Assembly (NCBI GenBank): GCA_024516035.1
Contig: CM044961.1
Coordinates: 32,039,051 to 32,103,050, forward strand
Reading direction: 5' to 3'
DNA: 64,000 nt
DNA from: Bactericera cockerelli
Lineage: Eukaryota > Arthropoda > Insecta > Hemiptera > Triozidae
The translations under genes and the position numbers were made by a program. The notes under the pieces were generated by a model that made no database searches, was not told the DNA's origin, and worked only from the letters and a program-made list of their open reading frames with translations. This document shows positions 47,501 to 59,500 of the stretch, one piece after another. Numbering within the stretch: the first letter of the stretch is position 1; each line of letters begins with the position of its first letter.

Positions 47501-50500
47501 TAAGCTATCTATCATTATTAAGAGGAAGTCCTAAAAATAAGAAACTTCTTTTAAAATTCCATGGAAGGAATTTCCTTTCATGTTTCTTCTCCTTTTTCAA
47601 AAAAGAAAAGATATTATGTAAATTCCAAGTTAATTTTTTTTCCATATTTTACTTCCGTAAAAATTTTAATATTAGAAATCAGTTGTAAAAAAAAATATTT
47701 TCTGAAATGAAATGTGTAAATTATACAGAATATTGTTTCATCTGGTTTCTATTGCAGTGCAGACATTGAGAAGTTTCTCCTGGACGAGGACTCTGAAAAC
47801 GAGCTGGAATGTCCCAAACTAAATGCTTTCGTTCGAAAGCTCATCTACCAAGAGATCAATGCCAAGTTCCCGGATGAAAAGCTCATTCTGGACACCAAGG
47901 TTTTGCCGGACAAAACCCATGTGCTGGTCGCTAGGAAAGGTATGCAACTATTCTTGAATAATTTGACTTGGCTGGGTTGTATTAAGTTGTTTGGATGTGG
48001 TTGACTAAGTTGACTTCTTGTTAGTCTTAAGAGATGTGGGTGTTTGAATTTCGGAGTGACTTATGAATTGAACGAAAAACTAGAGTAAATTATGAAGGAG
48101 CCATTGAACTACTAAAAGAGAAAATAATAAAAATTAAGAACAAGAACTTGAATAGGAATTTGGTTGGTTTTGACTAGATAATGGGACTAATATACACTAC
48201 TCAAAAATAAAAATTAATAAAGATTTTGATTTTGACTACTATTGACTGGATAAATAATTTTACCTGGCTGAGTACCTAGTTACTAGAAAAAATCTTAAGT
48301 TTGTACGAAAAATATGAGTCAGTTCTATTATTTTTTAATCACAAATCAGCATGGTTTGTTATTACTTCCTAGAAATTTCTAATGTTAGAAATCGGAAGTA
48401 TTATTCAATTTGTAAAAAAAAAAAATATTTTTTTGCTCCGAATTCAATTTTTTTCTATTATAAATTGGCTTTGAGTATTTATTTTGTCAGTAAAAGCACC
48501 TTGTAGATAGCTAGCCAGACAGCACACATAATTATGTAGGTACCATCGAATTGTTTATTGAAGTGTAATATAAGTTACCCAGTTTCAAGCATGCCAGATT
48601 GCATAACCTTATTACTGAATATCTCAGCCTAAGCAAAGTAGCTAAAGCCAAGTCGTAGACACGAAATTCAATCTGAAATTTATGCTTCCAGATCTTGCCG
48701 TGTCAAAAACAACATTTGAAAATATATTTCAAACATAAACATATTTGACTTACAGTTTCGTTCAATTTGGCGACATGAGTTCATTCCGACGCATCACTAA
48801 TGTTTACACAATCAGCGCGCGTTTAGCTCAGTAGAGCACTCGCTTGCCATGCGGAAAATCCCGGGTTCGATCCCCGGGTCGACAAAAATTGTATTTTAAA
48901 TTTGGTTACAGTTGTGTGTAAGCGCTCGTGTGAAGCCAGCACCTAAAGGAAGTTTTGTGTCATTTCTCGCCCGTCAGAGGAGAGGCATACGTGGGGATGG
49001 GCAAACGTTTAGAGTAGCTGTTTCATAGCTACGAAATAAAAAAGCCTGTGAAACACTGATCTTTTTTTTCTTTAATAGTTTGTTTTAAATTTACCCATTA
49101 AAAAAAATGTCTATATTTAGTGTTTATGAACATTTGAAAGGGTTTTATATTCTGAAGAAATAAGAGCCTGTGAAACACTGATCTTTTTTTTCTTTAATAG
49201 TTTATTTTAAATTTACCCATTAAAAAAATATCTCTAGATTTAGTGTTTGTGAACATTTAAAGGGGTTTTATATTCTAAAGAAATAAAAGCCTGTGAAACA
49301 CTGATCTTTTTTTTCTTTAATAGTTTATTTTAAATTTACCCATTAAAAGAATCTGTCTAGATTTGGGGCGAAATTAATAGACAAGTTCTATATCACAAGT
49401 CATTGCTAAGCGTCGGTTTTCCCTATCTTACACGGTACACAATCCGTGACTTAATGCCACAGAGGTATTAAAAAAACGTCTATTTGAAGGGGTTTTATAT
49501 TGTGAAGAAATAAAAGCCTGTGAATTCACTCATTGTTTGAACATTCCAGGCAAGTCAAAGCTAGAGTTTGAGGAGGAGCGCTGTCGACGAGAACTGGAGG
49601 AGCTGGAAGATGCCGTCGGTTTCTCCAGTGTCATATCTCTCCTCACCAAGCATAACAGGTATTTTCTCCAGTGTCATATCTCTGCTCACCAAGCATAACA
49701 GGTATTTTCTCCAGTGTCATATCTCTGCTCACCAAGCATAACAGGTATTTTCTCCAGTGTCATATCTCTGCTCACCAAGCATAACAGGTATTTTCTCCAG
49801 TGTCATATCTCTGCTCACCAAGCATAACAGGTATTTTCTCCAGTGTCATATCTCTGCTCACCAAGCATAACAGGTATTTTCTCCAGTGTCATATCTCTGC
49901 TCACCAAGCATAACAGGTATTTTCTCCAGTGTCATATCTCTGCTCACCAAGCATAACAGGTAAAAAAAATAGTTTTTATAGTTTTTGGCAGAACATCATG
50001 CTCAGTAACAGTACAATGTACAGGTTTTAAATGACTTTTTGTTCAAAATGGCTTATCGCAATGAGTTGCAATTTACTGTGCAATCGAGCTGAATTTTTCA
50101 GGGTATGTTCCAGACATGTGAAATCTGAGCAGATGGATCAACTAGTGTTATTGGGAGTTGCCCTGCTTAATGCACATCTACTTTCTTTTTTTTATGTACA
50201 CCAAAAAATTGGGAACCGCACGTAGCATTACTTCCATGTTTTTGGTGCCCATCTCTCTGTATTGTAATTAATGAAATATTTTATTTTACCATTTCAGCCA
50301 CCAATCATCATCATTGAGTAGCATCGTGTTCGATGGTCGCCAAACATGATATATTATGTTCATCAAGTTTATAGAAAGAGGCTAATAATAATATAAAAAA
50401 ATTAAGCCTAGCTCGCCGTTATTTAACAAAGTGTTACTCAAAAAATTGTACATTTATAGCTGTTACTTAGCATGCTGTTTTATAGCTTAGCATGATGTTT

Positions 50501-53500
50501 TATAGCTGTTACTTAGCATTATCACCACCCTTGATCAGGCTTTGTTTATATTTATTTCATAACTTATTATTATTATGTTCATTGTGTAGGTATAAAAAAT
50601 TATGAATAAACCTTCATCCAATTGTTTCTAAAAAAAAAAATGTTGTGCAAAAACTGTACAGCAAACAAGGGCCCCCAGAACCAAGTTCTTGAAAGTCTGA
50701 TGTTTCCACTTCTCTTCTGACTTAACTCGAGGGGGCAAATCAACTATTAATTCATAAATTTATTTATTTTATTAATTATTCTGTTCAACAGTATCAACCA
50801 CCAATTCATGAATTTATTTATTTTATTAAATATTCTGTTCAACAGTATCAACCACCAATTCATGAATTTATTTATTTTATTAATTATTTTGTTCAACAGT
50901 ATCAACCACCAATTTATGAATTAATTTATTTATTTTATTAATTATTTTGTTCAACAGTATCAACCACCAATTCATGAATTAATTTATTTATTTTATTAAA
51001 TATTCTGTGCAACAGTATCAACCACCAATTTATGAATTTATTTATTTTATTAATTATTCTTTTCAACAGTATCAACCACTATTTCATGAATTTATTTATT
51101 TTATTAATTATTCTGTTCAACAGTATCAACCACCAATTCATGAATTAATTTATTTATTTTATTAATTATTTTGTTCAACAGTATCAACCACCAATTTATG
51201 AATCTATTTATTTTATTAATTATTCTGTTCAACAGTATGAACCACCAATTTATGATTTAATTTATTTTATTAATTGTTCTGTTCAACAGTATGCTGGTGG
51301 GACACAACATGTTCCTGGACCTGTGCCACATTGTCAACCGCTTCTGTTTTACACTCCCAGACAACTTCCTCGAGTTCAAGTCCGCACTGCATTGCATCTT
51401 CCCACAGTAAGGCTTTACTTCCGAGTTCACCAGTAGGAATAAACCAGAAACTAACAAGGTCCCACCAAATCCTCAGCCAAGTGGATCGCTTGGTTTAACC
51501 TTCCAGAGAAGCGTGCACTGGCAGTCAAGTGGTTAACGCGCTAGTCTGGTAATCCAGGTAGCGTAGAGATCCGTTGGTTCGAATCCCAACCGGTGCATCA
51601 ATTTTTCCTTATTAATTTGAGTTTGTGACGATATATCCCGTCCCAATACCTCAAATAGGCGTAACTAAACATATTCGATATTTTTTTTTCAACTTGAGGG
51701 GCGTGCCACTCCGTTAGAAAGCATTTTCGCACCCTTTGTTATAGAGTTGACCCCCCCTAAAATGGTCCAGAATATTTGTGGTTAACGGATTTACCTACTT
51801 TTTTTAATCACCTGTATATTTATCTATTTTTCCCTTATTATTGTTTATGTTGTTTCCATTTTTTTTTTTTTTTTTTTTTACTGTACCTACATATATGTCT
51901 TTTTATATCAGTTCATTCAATTTTATTTTATTGTAATATGATTTTACAAAGGTCTTTTTATATCAAATAAATAATTAAATTCTCATTCATTCTTTTAATA
52001 ATTATTATGAAGTTTTAATAATTATAATTAATTTTTATTAATACTAACCCGTGTCGTATGTATTTCCAGAGTGTTTGACACAAAGCTCATGTGCACACAA
52101 CCTCCTCTACGAGATCTCATCACAAATAGTGCCCTAGGACCTTTGCTGGACATTGTTCAGAAGGAGCCATTCACTTTTGTAAATACCGGTAAGTTAGTCA
52201 CTTGTCACAAATAACAGATAGGTAGGATTACAAATAACGTTCCCTGGTAGTCAAGTGGTTAACGCGCTAGTCTGGTAATCCAGGAAGCGTAGGGATCCGT
52301 TGGTTCGAATTAACCAACCTCAGTAGCTTGATCGATAAGGTGGCGGACTTGTAACCTCGAGGTCGGTGGTTCAAGTCTCGGTTTCAGCGTAGATGTAGTA
52401 AAGCTAGAGTTATTAGAGAAAGAGAAAAATACATTCTCAAGTTAGGGCTCATATGGCGTCCTACATCTTGTTACTTGTACCCGGTTGTAAATATGTTCCA
52501 ATTTCTTGTTTTCCAGATCCTGAGTTACCAGACCGCGGCTACTCCATATCCAATGAGAAGTGTCATGAGGCTGGCTACGACGCGTATATCACAGGTAAGT
52601 AGTCACCGTGGCAGAGTGAGTTAGCTGTCGCCCGCTTTGCGGACCGAGGCATGGCCGTGAAATCAAAAAATCCTTTTTCGCCAATGGCAGGTGTTGTAGT
52701 GGGAATTTCGAAAAATCCCGTCTTATTGCACATCTAGACTATAAGACAAAGCTACCTACCAAATTTCAGCTCGCTAGGTATTACGGTTTGGGCTGTAGAG
52801 CGATGATCAGTCAGTGACATTGACATTTATATATTAAGACAAGCGGGCTGTCGCCCGCTTTGCGGGCCGAGGCATGGCCGTGAAAGCAAAAAATCCTTTT
52901 TCGCCAATAGCAGGTGTTGTAGTGGGAATTTCGAAAAATCCCGTCTTATTGCACATCTAGACTATAAGACAAAGCTACCTACCAAATTTCAGCTTCCTAG
53001 GACTTACGGTTTGGGCTGTAGAGCGATGATCAGTCAGTGACTTTGACATTTATATATTAAGATTAATAAAGTGTAAATAAATAAATAAATAACAGTAAAA
53101 AAATTTCCTCTCCTCTCCCACACACACACAGGACTCGTGTTTCTCTCTCTCTCGCACCACCTGGAGTCGAAAACCAAATCCAAGTCCCCCCCGTCTCCTC
53201 CTCTGCCCCTGCCCCTTCCCCTCTCCTCCCCCCTCCTGAACCAGGCACGGAACAAGCTCTTCCTGATGCGCCTGGCCGACTATCCGTACGTGAACCTGGA
53301 AGGCGCCGAGCCCGTGCCTGACCGGAGTCACGTGTTCGTGATGCAGTTCCCGCCCGCGTGGAAGACGAGTCACCTGGTGGACGTTTTTGCCGCCTACGGT
53401 GAGTGTCGTCCCGGCTCAGGCTGGGTGAGGTGAACAGCACTGGTAGTCAAGTGGTTAACGCGCTAGTCTGGTAATCCAGGTAGCGTAGGGGTCCGTTGGT

Positions 53501-56500
53501 TCGAATCCCACCCAGTGCACGATTTTTTCCTTATTAATTTGAGTTTGTGACCACATAATAATAAGACTCAGAGGGTTAGGTGGTAGAAAATGCTTTGAGC
53601 ATTAACCTCGCCTAGTGGTAACCTTCCCATTAAAGAGTGTTATTATTATTATTGGTAGTGTGATCCCCGGCGCATGCGGTGGGAATGTTGAATTCAGAAC
53701 GTGAAAACCTAATAATAATAATAATACTCTTTCGTGGAAGGTAACCACCAGGCGAGGTTAATGCTCAAAGCATTTTCAACCTACCACTAATCTGAATTTT
53801 GCTGAGCTGTGGTGTGAAAACAGCTCAGGTGAATCCATTACCGGCCCAACTCAGGCTGGATGAGGTTAATCTAGACTAGACTCTACAAGGTGTTGAACTC
53901 GTGCTTCACCGAAGTCACTGAGTGTGATTAATTTCGTGCACTGGTAGTCAAGTGGTTAAGGCGCTGGTAATCCAGGTAATTCAAATGCCACCCAGTGCAC
54001 GAATTTTTCCTCATTAATTTGAGTTTGTGACCACATAATAATAAGACTTTGAGGGTTAGGTGGTAGAAAATGCTTTGAGCATTAATCTCGTGGAAGGTAG
54101 TTACCTCTTTAGTGGAGAGTATTATTACTATCGGGTTCGAATTTCAGCAGAGTCCAATTTCTTTGACTCTGTACTTTAGATGTTATGGGGTCTACTCATA
54201 CCTCGTGAGGAAAAATGAGTAGTTACTTTGATATGAGCAGCGACCGGTGGCGAAAAAAAAAAAATATCAGATATACAATTGTGCATATTATTATATCAGG
54301 AAAAAGTCTTATAATTCTGCGCTACACACTAGAAATTGTGATATAAAAACTCGTACATTATATATATTATTGTGTGAAAAGATGGCTAAACATGGTAACC
54401 CGCAATTTTCAAATTTTTCAGGACGGTGTTTTTTCGTTTTATTTTTAACAAAAATAATTTTATATTTTTTGTATTAAAACTTTAAAGCTTCATTTTTGGA
54501 ACATAAGACAGAATGTTCTCGAGCTTTATAGTGATAGATCTATTTTAAAAAAATATTGAGTAGGAATCAAAATATTTAACTTTTTCTTCCTGCTAACATG
54601 TTTTGCCATCTTACAGATACTGTGAAAAAGACGTTTTCGAAAGTGTAAATTATGATAAGTCCCTTGCTTTTTCTGCCATCTTCCATATCAAATGAAAGCA
54701 GTCATTACAAACTAGACAAACAAGGATAATTACATGTCTTATTTTGCCATCGTGTACAATGAGTGAAAGAGTCGTTTTTATGAGGGCAATTTATGTTAAA
54801 CGTACTAATTAGGTAGTACGTTTACTTTACTTTATTAGTCTGAGTAGTTACGGTTGCCGAGTGTTATCATGCTCGGCTTTGCACGCAAGTGATCCGGGTT
54901 CGAATCCCGGCGGGGTCGGAATTTTTCCGCTCACTCATTACAAAAAACCATGAATATCACTGTTTCAACATTTGAAAAGCAATAAATTTAATAATGAGGG
55001 TAATATTTTAAAATATGAAAATTCACTTTCAGAGAAATAATAACGTCTATAATAATTAAGAAATAGTACCAACGCTAATGCACGCACGACGTAAACTGAG
55101 TAGGTACACACTGAAAGTAACTGGGGCAACCCTAGTTGAAAATCCTAGACGAACTCACAGAATCCCTATTGAACATGTTCTGACAAAGTTCAAACTCGGC
55201 ACCTCATCATGTTGTACGGATGGCGCCAAAGCATGTCTAGAGCATTTATCATCATATGCCGCTTTCAAAGTTTACAAATGTAGCAAGTACAAAAGATGGT
55301 AGAACTTGATAAATGATTTTCCTATTCTGCCATCTTGTAATTCTTGAGAAAGTAAAATTTTTGTGCGATACCAAAATCTGATAACGTCCTTTATCATATT
55401 TTGCCCAGTTCATTATACTGCAATAATACGATTTCGTCAGACGGCAAAATATGACACTGGACTTGATCAAGTTTATCCATCTTATGAAAGATAGAATTTG
55501 TTGAAAAGTAAAAGATTTTTTCTTGTTAAGATACTTGAACATGCTTTACCACCTTTTGAACTTTCGAAAATGTCACTTATCACGTTTTTTTTCAAAATTA
55601 TTATCCAAGAAACTATACATCGTAGCGAAATTCTGATGCTACCAGTAGATAGAGCTCGTCGAGTACATTAGGAATCTGTTAATAACTCAATTTCGAAAAA
55701 AATGCGGGTTACCATGTTTAGCCATCTTTTCACAGTTGTGTTAATCACTTTCGTGAAATCACAACTACTTAAACTCGCTTTACTAATTATTTGCTTAACT
55801 GAGGTCTTGAACCACCGACCTCCACAATACAAGTCCACTGAATTTATCAACTACCGAGGTCAGTGAATACTTGTAAATATAATAATATAATAAATACAGA
55901 AATCCTAATCAAACGTCTAAAATTCTTACATTATATTGAAAAACAACACAATTAGTCTTACATTTTGTGGTGTTGTTCTAAGGGCATAAGCTACGCTAAG
56001 TATAAACCAACCAGAAATCCTAATAGATACTAATCCACAATTATGTAGTTACTAATTTATAAGGTGTAGTTATTTATTTTTAAATAACCGACCTCAGTAG
56101 CTTGATCGATAAGGCGGCGGACTTGTAACCTGGAGGTCGCTGGTTCAAGTCGCAGATTCAACGTAGATTTAGTAAAGCGAGTTTGAGTAGTTGTGATATC
56201 ACGAAAGTGATTAACACAAATACGATAACTATTTATTTTTAAATGGGTTTGCGATAATAATATCTTTTGATATACTTACTATTGATTAATTTTTTAAATT
56301 TATCTCTCTAACCTTTTTCTTTATTTCTTTTACTCCTATATATCTAATCTTGACGTTGTATTTATACATTTATGTATTTTATGTACAATAAAAAATAAAA
56401 TTGAATTAAAAATTGATAGTTATGTTGAAATTCTTGTACATCCTCACCAGGACCCATCAACATCTCCTGGATCAACGATGCCTCCGCTTTCATAGCTCTG

Positions 56501-59500
56501 CATCGCAAGAGTGAGAAAACCAAAGTCATCAAGGATCTGATTCTCAAGAACAATACGTCCGGAGGTGAGTAGTTTGATCTCCGGGTTCGATTCTTTTTTT
56601 TTCTCTCTTGAAATTATAGCTTTTTTTATATCTCTTCATAGTTTTTTTTTTTTTTTGAAAAGATAAGTGTGCCCCGGAACCGCTTTCGCATTACTTCAGT
56701 GCACCTTACCTTTACATCCATGCCATTCCGGAAACGGAAAATTTCGGTCAGAAATTTCCGCACCGGCCGGGATTCGAACCCGCGACCTCCGGGTCAGTAA
56801 CCAATGCTCTTAACCACTGAGCCACGGAGGTCGGCAAGAGTAAGAGTGTTCATAGCAAGAGTGAGAAAACCAAAGTAATCAATGATCTGATCCTCAAGAA
56901 GAATACGTCTGGAGGTGAGTAGTTTTATCCCCAGTCCTGAGTTCGATTCTTTGTGGGGTCCTCCTGTTTTTTTTTCTCTTGAAATTATAGCTTTTATTTC
57001 ATATCTCTTCATAGTATGAGTGAGAAAAGCAAAGTCATCAAGGATTTGATCCTCAAGAACAATATTATCGACAGCACATAAAACTTACTTGAACTGACGT
57101 AAATTTTAGAAGAAAAAAAAAACATATTCAAAATTTACAAATTCGATTTTGATTTGATCAAGGATTTGAATCAAGGATTTGATCCTCAAGAACAATACTA
57201 TCGACACCACATAAAACTTACATGAACTGACGTAAATTTTAGAAGAAGAAAAAAAAAACCGTATTCAAAATTTACAAATTCGACCCCAAATAATATTCTC
57301 ATCTTAGAAGCCAAATAAAAATGGCTTAGGGGGTCCTCTGTAAAAAAAAAAAAAATATGAAAAATAAAACAAATGATTTATTATTATTATTTGAGAAGAA
57401 AAAAGAAGTAATCAACTATCTTTTTTATTTCCAGAGTTTGGCCACAAGCAGCCGTTCAGACTATTGACATTCGCGGATTTCTCGAAAGACAACAGCTCCG
57501 CAAAACTTGCTTCCCCTGCCCACTCGAAACGAAAGCGGACCCTGAGTAATAACGAGTGAGTACTGTGCGATTCCTTTTCAGCCACTCGGAGATAGAGGAA
57601 GTCACACGGAGATTTAGTATGATTACTTATTTCTTTAATATTAAGATCTCGTCAGACGTAAGGGTCTCACAAATGTTAATTGGCTGATTAAGCTTCTAAC
57701 CAAAACTTGAAATTTGAAATTTTGTCGCATAGTTGCTACGGGGGTTTTGGTAGATCCGTTTTTAGTTAATAATAATAATTCTCTTTAGTGGAAGGTCATT
57801 TTCTAGCACCTAACCCTCAGAGTCTTAAAATTATGGGGTCAAAAACTCAAATGAATGAGGAAAAAGTCATGCATTTGGCGGAATTCGAACCTATGGATCC
57901 TTTGGCTACCTGTATTACCAGACTAGCGTCTTAACCACTTGACTACCAATGCACGGTTGATCGGAGCCATTATTTTTTCTGACCGTTTTTGAGCCAAACA
58001 ATCAGAGAGGTCGTAATATTAAAAGCATTAAAGAAGAGAATGCCGTTGGCATTAGCACCGCCCTTGATCAAGTTTTGTTTTATTTCAATTCTATGTACCT
58101 ACTTTATTGTAAATAAAACTTGATTTAACATGTTTAATAAAAGCAAACAACACTTTACCAGTGTTTTACCATGTTACCATAGATATGGATACATCAGTTT
58201 AGAAATATGTAATTAATTTGAAAAAGCATATCCTATTTCATATGGCACAATATCTTCCAACCAACCCTTGAACTTTAAACATTTTTTCTAGATACCTAGG
58301 TTCTTTTTAATGACTGAGTCGATTTTGATGAAACTTTTTTAGTTTCTACTCCACTTTCATAGTGTTTTTGGTTATCAAATTGGTTCAGTAAAGAAATTGA
58401 GAGAGAAAAAAAAATCAATACCTGTTGTGAAAAACTTGTTTCTATTCTAGCTGATGTGATCTTTGAGTAAGTTGGCCTTTTCTAAAGAAGATAAATGAAA
58501 AACAACAAAATGTTAAGAAATGAAAAACGAAAACATGAGTAAATAAATTTAATGAGTTAAAAAGGTAGGTGGTCTTTTAACATCTATGAAACAACAAAAT
58601 TAACTATAGCACACAGTTAATTAAATACATTTTTTTAATGGAATACATTTTTAAAAGAAAAATGACAAAGTTATAGATATTGTAAAAACAAGAATATGTT
58701 GAGAATACAACCACATGTAAATGAAGATCCTGTTTTTACCAGGAAAAAATAACAGAAGTAAGAACAGGATTTTCTTTTTTATTTAAGGTTTTTTTAAATA
58801 TTTTAATGAGAAGATTAAGTTGAAAATAATGTCTAGGACAATACTTTTCTCCAGTACTATTAAATATTTCCAACGAAATCTTGAACTATCTATTTCTACT
58901 TTTCCAAGTATTAGATAACTGTTATATAATAAAAAAAATCATTACTTTATCAGAGCTTTTAAGAGTTCATTGGCCTTTTGACCTATACCAATTCTCAATG
59001 TAGTTGCACCATACACTTTCAAAAAAATATGAAAATAAACAAACAAAAAATTATCTTCTTCACTATTTATGTTTCAGCTGTGCAGTCACCAAGAAGTCTG
59101 TGCCTACTGCTCTCTCTCCCACACCCCAGGACGCTAACAATGGTAACCTTGGCAACGCGAATATTCACAACGGTAACCTTGGCAACGCGAATATTGACAA
59201 CGGTTACCTTGGCAACGCGAATATGCACAACGGTAACCATAGCAACGTGCCTATAATTGTTATCCTTCCGACCATTTTCCTTGCTCTGCTCTCGTTTCTG
59301 ATCCTGTTGAGTCTTATCCTTTGATCCTGGGTAAGGACCCAAGTCCCACTATACAATTATTGTAACCCACCGTGAGGATAGCCTCTTGGGGTGGCAAAAC
59401 ATTATTTATTTTATCTGGAAAAAAACCCAAGATTTTTTCTTCGATTTTTGTCTTTGCATTAATTTCATGTTTCTAAAAAAAAGTCAGTCTTCTAAAAAAA

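Noticed and set aside
48820..48890. tRNA-Gly(GCC) gene
   Set aside because: The acceptor stem does not pair properly and the body matches another SINE copy.
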